DNA from: Pontibacter coccineus
GTDB lineage: Bacteria; Bacteroidota; Bacteroidia; Cytophagales; Hymenobacteraceae
DNA: 64,000 nucleotides
Assembly: GCF_030546575.1 (NCBI RefSeq)
Contig: NZ_JAUOTN010000001.1
Span: forward strand, 372,001 to 436,000
Direction: 5' to 3'
Shown here: positions 54,502-63,448 of the stretch, in pieces
Layout: each line of letters begins with the position of its first letter
Numbering within the stretch: position 1 is the stretch's first letter
Notes under the pieces: generated by a model
What the model saw: only the letters and a program-made list of their open reading frames with translations
Told to the model about the DNA's origin: nothing
The model's database searches: none
Translations under genes and position numbers: made by a program

Positions 54502-55602
54502 ATGAAAAATTTAGTAATCATGATAGCAGCCTTGCTAATGAGCGGGCAGGCTATCAGCCAAAATCTAAGGCAGCAAGGTGTAAGTAAGATGCAAGATCAG
54601 GAGCGGTATACTTTTGAATTGAACGACCAGGTAATACGCCGGGAAGTTACCTTCAAAAATAAGTATGGAATTACGGTAGCTGCAGATTTATATACGCCAA
54701 AGAACATTGGTAATAAAAAGCTTCCGGTCTTGATAGTAAGCGGTCCGTTTGGCGCCGTGAAAGAGCAGTCTTCGGGACTTTATGCGAACGAGTTGGCTGC
54801 CAGGGGCTTTGTAACGTTGGCTTTCGATCCTTCCTTCACAGGCGAAAGTGGCGGAGATGTTCGCAATGTTGCCTCGCCCGAAATTTTTACAGAAGACTTC
54901 AGCGCAGCGGTGGACTACGCTGGCTTGCTGCCTTCCGTTGACCGTAACCGCATTGGTGTGATGGCCATCTGCGGTCTGAGCGGGATGGCGCTTACTGCCG
55001 CCACAAGCGACTCGAGGATTAAAGCGGTAGCCACGGCTTCGATGTATGACATGTCTCGCAGCATGAGCCGCGGTCATAAAGATGGCTATACCTTGGAACA
55101 GCGCAAAAAAGTCGTTGATTACCTAAGCCAGCAGCGCTGGGTAGATGCCGAAAAAGGAAGCTATGCGTTGGGCTTACACGAAGTCCCCTTTGACAAGAAT
55201 GGGGATATTGCAAAGGGAAATCGTGTACTACCTGAAACATTGCCCAAGAATCCAGACCCTGTTTTAGCTTCTTTCTTCGATTATTACCGGACACAACGCG
55301 GTTTCCACCCAAGGTCCATCAACTCGACAACAGCCTGGACTGCAACTACACCGATGTCGTTCTTCAGTTTTCCAATGGCAGCAAACATCAAGATGATTTC
55401 GCCCCGCCCGATTATGCTGATTGCAGGAGAGAAAGCTCACTCTCTTTATTATTCTGAAGATGTTTATAAGGAGGCTCCCGAGCCGAAAGAATTGGTGATT
55501 GTACCCAACGCTGACCATGTTGATTTGTACGATAAGACCGATTTGATTCCATTTGACAAGATGGAATCCTTCTTCAAAAAGAGCTTTCAACAAGCAAATT
55601 AA
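54502..55602 (+). CDS. Exported alpha/beta hydrolase (YcjY/dienelactone hydrolase-like)
   Basis: 366 residues. ATG 54502 gives a signal peptide (MKNLVIMIAALLMSGQAISQ); the longer open frame overlaps the upstream gene and lacks a signal. Alpha/beta hydrolase fold: LPVLIVSGPFGAVKEQSSGLYANELAARGFVTLAFDPSF, nucleophile elbow around MAICGLSGMAL, and the acid/His region near IVPNADHVDLYD. The elbow carries Cys and Ser, as in the YcjY group, so which residue attacks is uncertain. Part of the AraC-linked operon. Confidence 0.86.
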   Translation: MKNLVIMIAALLMSGQAISQNLRQQGVSKMQDQERYTFELNDQVIRREVTFKNKYGITVAADLYTPKNIGNKKLPVLIVSGPFGAVKEQSSGLYANELAARGFVTLAFDPSFTGESGGDVRNVASPEIFTEDFSAAVDYAGLLPSVDRNRIGVMAICGLSGMALTAATSDSRIKAVATASMYDMSRSMSRGHKDGYTLEQRKKVVDYLSQQRWVDAEKGSYALGLHEVPFDKNGDIAKGNRVLPETLPKNPDPVLASFFDYYRTQRGFHPRSINSTTAWTATTPMSFFSFPMAANIKMISPRPIMLIAGEKAHSLYYSEDVYKEAPEPKELVIVPNADHVDLYDKTDLIPFDKMESFFKKSFQQAN

Positions 55603-55675
55603 TTATTTAAGATAAGCTGCTCCGCCATAAGCAGGGCCTTTTCATGAAGTTTTTATCATTAGACAAAAGTAAATT

Positions 55676-56425
55676 ATGAACAGTAATAGCATGAAAGGAA
55701 AAATAATCGTCATAACCGGGGCTAGCAGTGGCCTGGGTGCAGAAACAGCCCGTCACCTTGCCGCACAGGGTGCATTTGTAGCACTTGGCGCCAGGCGAGC
55801 GGATCGTATAGAGTCATTAGCGGAGGAAATCAACAAAAATGGTGGTAGCGCCGTTGCTGTGGCTACTGACGTTACAAAGCGTGAACAGGTACAAAAATTA
55901 GTTGATGCTGCGGTTAAGCAGTTTGGTCGTGTGGACGTGATTCTCAATAATGCCGGCATCATGCCGCTCTCTCCTATGGAGCGCCTGAATGTGGACGAGT
56001 GGGACCAGATGATCGACGTTAACCTAAAAGGAGTGCTCTACGGCATTGCCGCCGCACTTCCTTATATGAAAAGTCAGAAATCAGGTCATATTATCAATGT
56101 TTCTTCGGTAGCAGGTCACAAGGTTTTCCACGGTTCTGCAGTGTATTCAGCAACGAAGTTTGGGGTCCGTGCCTTATCTGAGGGCCTGCGGCAGGAAGTG
56201 AAGGCATATAACATCCGCACCACCATTATTTCCCCGGGTGCCGTGCAGACGGAACTCCTCGATCACATCAGCGAAAGAGATATCCAGCAGGCAAACCAGG
56301 ACTTTGTGGGAAAGGTAGGCGTTACCCCTGACGCATTTGCCCGCCTGATTGCTTTTGCCATAAGCCAACCTGAAGAAGTCGATATCAACGAGATACTTTT
56401 CCGGCCAACAGCCCAGGAGCTTTAA
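55676..56425 (+). CDS. Short-chain dehydrogenase/reductase
   Basis: 249-residue classical [15 protein letters not shown] cofactor loop (near 14-25), NNAG, the catalytic Ser in VSSVAG and Tyr-x3-Lys in YSATKFG. ARRADR after strand 2 suggests NADP preference. The start may be ATG 55676 or 55691. Downstream of the hydrolase by 73 bp in the same direction; probably the end of the AraC-linked operon, though a separate promoter is possible. Confidence 0.92.
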   Translation: MNSNSMKGKIIVITGASSGLGAETARHLAAQGAFVALGARRADRIESLAEEINKNGGSAVAVATDVTKREQVQKLVDAAVKQFGRVDVILNNAGIMPLSPMERLNVDEWDQMIDVNLKGVLYGIAAALPYMKSQKSGHIINVSSVAGHKVFHGSAVYSATKFGVRALSEGLRQEVKAYNIRTTIISPGAVQTELLDHISERDIQQANQDFVGKVGVTPDAFARLIAFAISQPEEVDINEILFRPTAQEL

Positions 56426-56755
56426 AGAGATAATAGAATATTAGTATCCCTTCCACATCGTGGAAGCACTGACCAAACAGGCGTCAAATGCCTACAAAGA
56501 TTTCCTCAGGAGGTAAGAGATATCCTATATTATGGCAGGCCAAGATCAAATCGGTTGAAGAATTGAAAGAGGGCACTTTATGGATTCGCTATACCGTAAA
56601 GCTGGCTTAAAATTAGTGCGTTTAACTTGTTTTGATAACAACCTCAAGATTAAGCTGAGAACTTTGCTAGGAGCCTTGTGCAAAGTAAACGATAGGAAAT
56701 AATACAGGAAGGAGGACTCGTGGATTTACTGACGAGGAGACAGGTTTAGATACGT
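56426..56755. other. Intergenic stretch with one doubtful 40-codon frame
   Basis: 330 bp between SDR and GH25 genes. The only frame of note is ATG 56488 to TAA 56610 on the plus strand (MPTKISSGGKRYPILWQAKI..., 40 residues, ending YTVKLA). It is basic and plausible as a small gene or a gene remnant, but has no supporting signal. Otherwise nothing is recognised here. Confidence 0.3.
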
Positions 56756-57637
56756 TTATCGTTGCGTCTTTGCTGTTTGTGTGGTTTCTTTTGGCTGGAT
56801 ACACAGTTTCAGGATGTCTTTCCTGGTGCCGTAGAAGATGTTGCAGTCCACAGGCCCTCTTATACCTTCTATCACGCCGCGGTCAGTGTGCTGCCAGAAC
56901 GAGAGCAGGGCCCGGTCGGTGCGCTGCATTTGCAGCTCTTTCACGTTGTAGTGCGCAATCCAGAGGGTGTACTCATCAAAGAAGCCCTCCAGGTAATCCT
57001 TGTAAAAGCTATACCCGGTATAGATGATTGGCTTGACGCCATAGGCCCGCTCCACATGCACGAGCCACTCTTTGATATCGCCCCGGAAATGGTTGAGTGG
57101 TTGCTTGCCACGGACCTCTACATCCAGCACGGGCGGCAAATCGCCGGGCTGCAGCACCACCGTCTGGATGAAATTGCGGGCCTGTTCCTCCGGCGACACG
57201 TTGGGCCGGTAAAAGTGGTAGGCTCCCCGGATGATGCCCACTTCCTGCGTCCCCTCCCAGTTGCGCTCGTAGTGACTGTCTTGGAGCTTTACGCCCTCGG
57301 TGGCTTTGATGAAGGCGAAGGATACATCGTTGTCGCGCACCTTCTCCCAATGGATCTTGCGCTGGTATTTGGACACGTCTATACCCAGTATGGTATTACC
57401 GAGCGGACTGTGCCCCTCTGGCCAGATGGGTTGCTCCTTTTCCCGGAAGAACTCCACGTAGAGCACCAGCAAGCCGATGGCTGCCACCACCCCCACCCCG
57501 ATCCAGAAAGGCAATCTGGACTGCTGTTTCTTCCCTTTTTTTCGCTTAGGCGCAGCCCGTGGCGCTCTCGGGGCCTGCGCGGCCTTTTTGGGCGTCTTAA
57601 TCGGCTTTAGCGGTGCGGGCGTTTTAACAGTGCTCAT
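56756..57637 (-). CDS. GH25 lysozyme (N,O-diacetylmuramidase), membrane anchored
   Basis: Hydrolyses peptidoglycan glycan strands. Start at 57637 (MSTVKTPAPL): a Lys/Pro/Ala-rich cytoplasmic tail (1-40), one membrane helix (about 43-62, FWIGVGVVAAIGLLVLYVEFF) and a GH25 barrel (about 80-285) with GIDVSKYQ, the DxE pair in VLDVEVRG and PIIYTGYSFY. The start further upstream at 57715 adds sequence without a domain. The inner-membrane anchor places the enzyme in the periplasm. Confidence 0.92.
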   Translation of the reverse strand: MSTVKTPAPLKPIKTPKKAAQAPRAPRAAPKRKKGKKQQSRLPFWIGVGVVAAIGLLVLYVEFFREKEQPIWPEGHSPLGNTILGIDVSKYQRKIHWEKVRDNDVSFAFIKATEGVKLQDSHYERNWEGTQEVGIIRGAYHFYRPNVSPEEQARNFIQTVVLQPGDLPPVLDVEVRGKQPLNHFRGDIKEWLVHVERAYGVKPIIYTGYSFYKDYLEGFFDEYTLWIAHYNVKELQMQRTDRALLSFWQHTDRGVIEGIRGPVDCNIFYGTRKDILKLCIQPKETTQTAKTQR

Positions 57638-57829
57638 AGATTGCTGCGGGGAAGGCAAAGATATGCCTTTCAGGCAAATGGAAGGTATAGGTGTGTTTAA
57701 AAAAGATTGCCACAAAAGCGGCTATACCTTCGGGAGGCTCAGGAGCAGCTTCTGTATTACATTCAGCCGGATTCCGTTTAAACAGATCTTGCCAATGCCG
57801 TAAAAGGAAATCTACAAGAAGGCCATGGT

Positions 57830-58693
57830 ATGAAAAACAGCAAAGAGAGACTTTACCGGGATGTGGAGCGGCTGACAGGTATAGAGCCGGCACGAAACTA
57901 CCAGAACCTGGAGGCATTGGAGGAGGCGGTCCGGTACATCAAAGGCGAATTGGAGCAACTGGATTGTGAGGTATGGGAGCAGCCTTTTAAGGTCGATGGC
58001 AGGACTTACAAAAATGTGGTGGCGCTGTTCAAAGGCAGTAGCAGTGCCGAGCGGCTTGTGGTGGGCGCGCACTACGATGTATGCGGAAACCAGCCCGGGG
58101 CCGACGACAATGCCAGCGGTGTGGCCGGCCTGCTCGAAACGGCCCGGCTCCTGCACCTGCACAAACCACCGCTACCGTATGATGTAGAACTGGTAGCCTA
58201 CTGCCTGGAGGAGCCGCCTTTCTTTGCCAGCGAGGACATGGGCAGTGCCGTGCATGCCCGAAAACTGCACGAACAGAAAGTAAAGGTACGCGCCATGATC
58301 TGTTACGAAATGATCGGTTACTTTTCGGAGGAGCCGAACTCGCAGAAGTTCCCGGATCCGGAGCTGGCGAAGCACTACCCCCATACCGGCAATTTCATCG
58401 TAGTGGTCGGCAAAACAGGGCAGGAAGCTTATACCCAGCAGGTGCGGGACCTCATGCGCCAGTATACCACTATCGATGTGCAGTCAGTGAACCTGCCGGC
58501 TGGCTTCGGACTGGTGGGTCTCTCCGATCACCGCAACTACTGGAAGTACGACATCAACGCCATCATGATCAACGACTCGTCCTTCCTGCGCAACCCGCAC
58601 TACCACCAGACCAGCGACACCATCGATACGCTCGACTTCGACAAAATGGCGGCAGTGGTAGCAGGAGTATACGGGGCGCTCATTCGCCTATAA
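57830..58693 (+). CDS. M28 family zinc aminopeptidase
   Basis: 287 residues of a bare M28 domain with no signal peptide, so cytosolic unless exported by another route. Metal ligands: His81 and Asp83 (GAHYDV), bridging Asp92 (GADDNASG), catalytic Glu in YCLEEPPFF, and His in PHYHQTSDT near the end. Convergent with the D-threonine aldolase-like gene. Confidence 0.9.
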   Translation: MKNSKERLYRDVERLTGIEPARNYQNLEALEEAVRYIKGELEQLDCEVWEQPFKVDGRTYKNVVALFKGSSSAERLVVGAHYDVCGNQPGADDNASGVAGLLETARLLHLHKPPLPYDVELVAYCLEEPPFFASEDMGSAVHARKLHEQKVKVRAMICYEMIGYFSEEPNSQKFPDPELAKHYPHTGNFIVVVGKTGQEAYTQQVRDLMRQYTTIDVQSVNLPAGFGLVGLSDHRNYWKYDINAIMINDSSFLRNPHYHQTSDTIDTLDFDKMAAVVAGVYGALIRL

Positions 58694-58760
58694 AAGCCTG
58701 GTGGTTTTTAGCTAAAACCCGTCCGACACCGACTACAGGTACAGCCAACTTTAAACTAAC

Positions 58761-59873
58761 TTATACCTGCCCTATACCTGACAGATGCTCCAGCCGCTTG
58801 CCGTCCATAGTAGTATAGCTCCCCATCACATCGGCCGTCAGGCAGGAGTGTACCGGCAGGATTCCCATCAGATCGCCGATCTTATACCTGTCAAAAAGCG
58901 CTTTACTGGCGCGTATAGTGCCGTGCTCCTGCGACAGCGACACCACCTCAATCCCTTCCAATGGTTCCGACCAGCCGTTCTCGCTCAGTTCCACAACACG
59001 CCCGAAGATCAGTGAACCGTCGGCTCCCGCCAGGCTGTCTTTGGAAAAATGCACGCTGCCCCCGTGCACAATGAGCTCGTTTCGCTCCGGATGTTTGGCG
59101 ATGACCGGGCAGGCCATGCACACCGCTATCTGTTTGAAATCGCATGAGCCAATGTGCTGCTGCGTGAGGTCGTAAAACACATAATTGCCTGGTCTGATCT
59201 CGTCTACGCCAGTGATGGTTTGTAAAATGCTGCAGGACGGCGTGTCACCGATCGATACCTTCAGCTCCTGGAAACGGGCCTTATACCTGTCGCGCACCAG
59301 ATTCAGGAGAAAGACGGTCGTGTGGTGGATCGTGCGGATGGCATCGGCATCGGTTTGTTTGTAGGTATGGCCGTCGTGGGCGAGCACGCCTGCAAACTGC
59401 AATTTCTCGCTTTGCTCTAGCAGGGCCACGATGGTGTCGAGTTGCTCGTGGCTGTGCGGCAGGATACCTGTGCGGTGGTAGCCGGTATCGATCTTGAGCC
59501 AAAGGTTGACCGGATGCTGCAAAGCTTCTGCCAGCGCCTTTACCGTTTCGATGTTCACGGCCACCAGATGCAACTGTACCTTAGCCGCCAGTTCGTTCAC
59601 CAGCGCCATGTCCCGGATGTTCACAGGTATAGCCACCAGGATGTCGGTCCAGCCGTGGCTGGCAAAGTAGCGGGCCATCTTCAGCGACGACACCGTAATG
59701 CCGGTCGTGCCCTGCTCCCGGAACCACTCTCCCACCTGCGCTGACTGGTGCGTTTTAAAATGCGGACGGAGCCGAATGTTGTTGCGGGCCGCTTTTTCGG
59801 CCATCATATTGATGTTCCGGCGGCATTTTTCTTCGTCGAGTAAGAGCGTGGTTTGGGTAATATGGTCGAGCAT
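58761..59873 (-). CDS. D-threonine aldolase / D-serine dehydratase-like PLP enzyme
   Basis: 370-residue fold-type III PLP enzyme. The start at 59873 (MLDHITQTTL) matches the family; the open frame to 59939 adds an unlikely leader. PLP Lys40 is in RPHFKTHQ. The C-terminal metal site of the DSD1 group is present: His in SQEHGTI and the His-x-Cys of LPVHSCLTAD. Reaction is either retro-aldol cleavage of D-threonine or dehydration of D-serine. Divergent from hemN with palindromic sites in the gap. Confidence 0.88.
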   Translation of the reverse strand: MLDHITQTTLLLDEEKCRRNINMMAEKAARNNIRLRPHFKTHQSAQVGEWFREQGTTGITVSSLKMARYFASHGWTDILVAIPVNIRDMALVNELAAKVQLHLVAVNIETVKALAEALQHPVNLWLKIDTGYHRTGILPHSHEQLDTIVALLEQSEKLQFAGVLAHDGHTYKQTDADAIRTIHHTTVFLLNLVRDRYKARFQELKVSIGDTPSCSILQTITGVDEIRPGNYVFYDLTQQHIGSCDFKQIAVCMACPVIAKHPERNELIVHGGSVHFSKDSLAGADGSLIFGRVVELSENGWSEPLEGIEVVSLSQEHGTIRASKALFDRYKIGDLMGILPVHSCLTADVMGSYTTMDGKRLEHLSGIGQV

Positions 59874-59954
59874 AGTAGTAGGACTTAACAGGTATAGCGG
59901 GCAGAATGGTGGCAGGTATAGCACCTGGGCTTTCATCATGCAACTTATTTTTCA

Positions 59955-60019
59955 TGACAAATATCACCCCTTTGCCCTGCCCTAAATTTCGGAAAAAGCG
60001 CGCTGACTGACAAATGTCA
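59955..60019. promoter_or_regulatory. Two Crp/Fnr-type palindromes upstream of hemN
   Basis: TGACAAATATCA (59955-59966) and the perfect palindrome TGACAAATGTCA (60008-60019), 53 bp apart centre to centre. TGAC-N4-GTCA is the shape of FNR/DNR-type operators. The second is 84 bp before the hemN start, and hemN (oxygen-independent) is a classical target of oxygen- or NO-sensing Crp/Fnr proteins. Confidence 0.6.
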
Positions 60020-60102
60020 TTTCTTAGGCGGCCTGCGTGCCCGACCTTTGTAACCGTAATGGAGCAGACGTCTGCTTCGGTGTACAATTTAGAAGCGTTA
60101 AT

Positions 60103-61482
60103 ATGAATATTGCTGTCACTCCTGCCACCCCTGCTGAACTACTGGCCAAGTACGATGTACCGTCGCCACGCTATACCAGCTATCCTACTGTGCCGTTCTG
60201 GGACGAAAAACCCCTGACCGAAGAACGTTGGATGAGCCATGTGCAGCAGGCTTTTCGCAAGACCAATAGCAAAGATGGCATCAGCCTATACCTGCACCTG
60301 CCTTTCTGTGAGCAGTTGTGCACGTACTGCGGCTGTAACAAGCGCATCACCAAAAACCACGCAGTGGAGTCGCCCTACCTGGAGACCCTGCTAAAGGAAT
60401 GGGACCAGTACCTGGCGCTCTTCGACGAGAAACCACGCATCACCGAGCTGCACCTGGGCGGCGGCACCCCGACTTTCTTCAGCGCAGCCAACCTCAAAAA
60501 CCTGCTGGAGCGCCTGTTGGAGAAAACCGAGATCACGCCGGATGCGGCTTTCAGCATTGAGGTGCACCCGAATGCCACCAACGGCGAGCAGCTGCAGGTG
60601 CTCTACGACCTGGGCTTCCGCAGACTGAGCGTCGGTATACAGGACTTCGATCCGCGCGTGCAGATCGTGATCAACCGCATCCAGACCTTTGCCAAAACAA
60701 AAGAGATATTTGACATAGCCCGTGAAATCGGCTATACCTCCATCAACGGCGACATTATCTACGGTTTGCCGCACCAGACGGCCGAGAGCGTACGCATGAC
60801 CATTGAGAAAGTGAAAGAGCTGCGCCCCGAGCGCATTGCCTTCTACAGCTACGCCCACGTGCCCTGGAAGAGCAAAGGCCAGCGCCGTTATTCGGAGGCT
60901 GACCTGCCGGCACCGGAAGTAAAACGCGGTCTGTACGAACTCGGCAGAGCCATGCTGCAAGAAGCCGGTTACATCGAGACAGGTATGGACCACTTCGCTT
61001 TGCCGGAAGACGAGCTGTGCATTGCATCCGCCAACGGCACCCTGCACCGCAACTTCATGGGCTATACCCCGCGCCACACCGAGTTGCTGATCGGCCTGGG
61101 CTGCTCCAGCATCTCTGACACCGGCACGGCCTTTATGCAGAACGTGAAAGAAGTGGAGGCCTACGAAGAAGCCGTGCTGACCGGTCACCTGCCGATCCTG
61201 AAAGGCCACGAGCTGACGGGTGAGGACATGCTGCTGCGCACCCACATCCAAAACCTGATGTGCCGCGACTATACCAGCTGGGAGCTTGAGGAACTGCCTT
61301 ACTTTGTTAATGCCCTGATGCGCCTGCAACCGCTCGCCGACGACGGCCTGGTAGAGTACAGCAACCACGACATACAGGTGCTGCCGGCTGGCAAGCCTTT
61401 CCTGCGCAACATTGCCATGTGCCTGGACTCGCGCCTGTGGGCCAGCAAGCTGACCGTGCCGATTTTCAGTAAGTCTGTTTAA
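60103..61482 (+). CDS. hemN: Oxygen-independent coproporphyrinogen III dehydrogenase
   Basis: Radical SAM enzyme that decarboxylates coproporphyrinogen III to protoporphyrinogen IX without oxygen. The start at 60103 (MNIAVTPATP) is the family N-terminus. The 4Fe-4S cluster Cys are 69, 73 and 76 with the HemN-specific Cys78 (CEQLCTYCGC). HLGGGTPTFF, SVGIQDFDP and INGDIIYGLPHQT are further HemN marks, and 459 residues is full length. hemJ follows at 115 bp, giving a late heme synthesis cluster. Confidence 0.95.
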   Translation: MNIAVTPATPAELLAKYDVPSPRYTSYPTVPFWDEKPLTEERWMSHVQQAFRKTNSKDGISLYLHLPFCEQLCTYCGCNKRITKNHAVESPYLETLLKEWDQYLALFDEKPRITELHLGGGTPTFFSAANLKNLLERLLEKTEITPDAAFSIEVHPNATNGEQLQVLYDLGFRRLSVGIQDFDPRVQIVINRIQTFAKTKEIFDIAREIGYTSINGDIIYGLPHQTAESVRMTIEKVKELRPERIAFYSYAHVPWKSKGQRRYSEADLPAPEVKRGLYELGRAMLQEAGYIETGMDHFALPEDELCIASANGTLHRNFMGYTPRHTELLIGLGCSSISDTGTAFMQNVKEVEAYEEAVLTGHLPILKGHELTGEDMLLRTHIQNLMCRDYTSWELEELPYFVNALMRLQPLADDGLVEYSNHDIQVLPAGKPFLRNIAMCLDSRLWASKLTVPIFSKSV

Positions 61483-61521
61483 GGTGAGAGGATTGATTTA
61501 GTAATTATTCAGACTGAAGAG

Positions 61522-61563
61522 CAAAGTCCGGGTGCCGCAAGGTATGCCGGGCTTTTGTTTTTA
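61522..61563 (+). terminator. Probable intrinsic terminator after hemN
   Basis: Imperfect stem CAAAGTCCGG / CCGGGCTTTTG with a T-rich end. It would partly separate hemN from hemJ. Confidence 0.55.
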
Positions 61564-61597
61564 TGTTACCTTTGCCGATACAGCAACCTGACGGTCT

Positions 61598-62146
61598 ATG
61601 TCATTTTTATACATCAAAGCCCTGCACATCATCTTTGTGGTTACCTGGTTTGCGGGCTTGTTTTACATCGTGCGCCTGTTCATCTATTTTGCAGAAGCAC
61701 AGGAGAAACCGGAGCCGGAGCGCAGCATTCTGCAGAGCCAGTTCCGCATCATGCAGAAGCGTCTTTGGTATGGCATTACGTGGCCGTCAGCCATTTTGAC
61801 GCTTCTATTTGGCACCAGCATTGTGGTGACCCTTGGCCTCTACGACCCGTTCCCGGGCTGGCTGATCTGGAAGCTGGCATTTGTGGTGTGCCTCTACGTG
61901 TACCATTTCCTGTGCCACAGCATCTTCAAGCAGCAGCAAAACGGCATCATCCGGTATACCTCCACCCAACTGCGCATCTGGAACGAGGTGGCCACAGTCT
62001 TTCTGATCGCCATTGTGTTTCTGGTAGTGCTCAAAAGTGCCTTGAGCATGGTCTGGGGCATTGTGGGACTGCTGTTGTTTTCGGCTATGCTGATGCTGGC
62101 CATTCGTATTTACAAGCGCAGCCGCGAGGCGAAGCAGGCGCGCTAA
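61598..62146 (+). CDS. hemJ: Protoporphyrinogen IX oxidase, HemJ type
   Basis: 182-residue membrane protein with four to five helices of the CopD/HemJ family. The conserved N-terminal IKALHIIFVVTWFAGLFYIVRLFIY holds the heme-ligand His, and W-x(3)K-L in LIWKLAFVVCLYVYHFLCH the second conserved His segment. It oxidises protoporphyrinogen IX to protoporphyrin IX, the step after HemN, consistent with the gene order. Confidence 0.92.
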   Translation: MSFLYIKALHIIFVVTWFAGLFYIVRLFIYFAEAQEKPEPERSILQSQFRIMQKRLWYGITWPSAILTLLFGTSIVVTLGLYDPFPGWLIWKLAFVVCLYVYHFLCHSIFKQQQNGIIRYTSTQLRIWNEVATVFLIAIVFLVVLKSALSMVWGIVGLLLFSAMLMLAIRIYKRSREAKQAR

Positions 62147-62204
62147 ACTGCTCAACAATTCGTGCTTTGCCACGGATTTCGTAACTTTGAACAAATAAAA
62201 ACCC

Positions 62205-62864
62205 ATGAAACAAGCCGCTCTGAAGCCCAACGAGAGAGAACTGATCAAACTGATACGCTTTTTCAGCAAGCGTGCTGCCAAGCTAATGGAGGAAGGCGAG
62301 CTTAGCGCGGAACATTCCCAACTGACTGCTGCCTGCCAGAACCTGGAAACGCAGCTGCTCACGCATGCCACCAACCGCAGCGCCATTATGGACAAGCGGG
62401 AGCGCCTGCTCAACATCATCGAGGACAATGCGCAGTGTCCCAAATGCAACAAAGCCGACATGCTGAAGCGCACCGGCTCCACCACCAACGAGTACGGCTG
62501 GAAATGCAACACGTATAAGTGCCGCCGCTGCAACACCGGCTTCACCTGGAACCGCCCCAATAACCCCTGGGATATGGTGGAGTTCCTGGAAATGTACATC
62601 GGGCAGCTGCAACTGGCCATGGCCGCCGAGCAAAACCAGGAGGTAATCAACCATACCGAAGACGCTGTGATTCAGATGAAAGAAAGTCTGAACCGCCTGC
62701 GCCCGGTGCTGCAAACATCAGACGAAGAAGTAGACGCCCTGCAGCAAAAGGAAAAGGAAATGGACAAGCTGATCCACCAGTTCAAGACCTATCTGCAGAT
62801 CGAGAAGATCAAACTGAACGCTTATCCGGAAGAGGAAGCTGAAGAAGAGGAAGATAATCAGTAA
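62205..62864 (+). CDS. Zinc-ribbon coiled-coil hypothetical protein
   Basis: 219 residues: helical N-terminus, a four-Cys zinc ribbon (CPKC near 82-85, and CRRC near 104-107 after CNTYK), then a long coiled coil (about 125-205) and an acidic tail of Glu/Asp. No catalytic motif. It follows hemJ by 58 bp in the same direction. I do not recognise a named family; a structural or nucleic-acid-binding role is possible. Confidence 0.8.
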   Translation: MKQAALKPNERELIKLIRFFSKRAAKLMEEGELSAEHSQLTAACQNLETQLLTHATNRSAIMDKRERLLNIIEDNAQCPKCNKADMLKRTGSTTNEYGWKCNTYKCRRCNTGFTWNRPNNPWDMVEFLEMYIGQLQLAMAAEQNQEVINHTEDAVIQMKESLNRLRPVLQTSDEEVDALQQKEKEMDKLIHQFKTYLQIEKIKLNAYPEEEAEEEEDNQ

Positions 62865-63005
62865 GCTATTCGGTAGAAGGATTTCAGGGGTAGGTATAGC
62901 GAGCAAACTGACAATCACCAAATTCGGCATATTGGCATCCGCTATACCTTGAGAACTCAGTTATCTGAAACAAATGCCGTTTACTTAAGAAATTGTCCCC
63001 CTTTT

Positions 63006-63088
63006 TGTCATCTCGACAGTATGGAGAGATCTGGATGATATAAGCATGAAGGCAATAATCCAGATTTCTCACGCTGTTCGAAATGACA
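63006..63088. repeat. MITE-like 83-bp imperfect inverted repeat
   Basis: Arms of about 31 bp: TGTCATCTCGA...GATCTGGAT on the left and ATCCAGAT...TTCGAAATGACA on the right, with short mismatches. Both ends are TGTCA. It is not a gene and looks like a dispersed non-autonomous intergenic element. Confidence 0.7.
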
Positions 63089-63160
63089 GCAAAATATCAT
63101 TAAAGCTGATTCGGATATATTTATCCGAATCTTTTTAGAGGGCCCCTACCCCCAACTGCT

Positions 63161-63243
63161 GCGGGTCTCCAGACCCGCGTGTGCCGATACACGGGGATTA
63201 GGAAATCCCCAAAAGCCAACTTTCGGATTGATAAATCCGAAAG
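63161..63243. repeat. Row of three perfect hairpins
   Basis: GCGGGTCT/AGACCCGC (63161-63178), GGGGATT/AATCCCC (63193-63210) and CTTTCGGATT/AATCCGAAAG (63220-63243) follow one another at 9-14 bp. Just before them is GAGGGCCCCTACCCCCA, which also appears in both copies of the modular repeat. No gene is seen in the rest of the 62865-63448 gap. Confidence 0.7.
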
Positions 63244-63383
63244 AGCAATTGCAGTAAAATGCTTTAATTGTTGGCATTGGTAAGGGCTCGTTGCGGTAGA
63301 AATACAAAGATCTTATAACTGCGAAAGAACCTATACCTGAGTGCAGGCCCAATCACTTCTAAATCAGTAGGCTAACCAAATTA

Positions 63384-63432
63384 AAAAATCCGATGCAGCA
63401 GGGGCTTTCTATACCTGTTGCACCGGATTTTT
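63384..63432. terminator. Terminator downstream of rluF
   Basis: AAAAATCCG...TGCA and TGCA...CGGATTTTT arms form a near-perfect stem ending in A/T runs just after the pseudouridine synthase stop codon. Confidence 0.7.
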
Positions 63433-63448
63433 GCTTTTATCGTATTGC

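Noticed and set aside
60391-61368. 325-residue minus-strand frame
   Set aside because: Antisense shadow of hemN, which has complete catalytic motifs.
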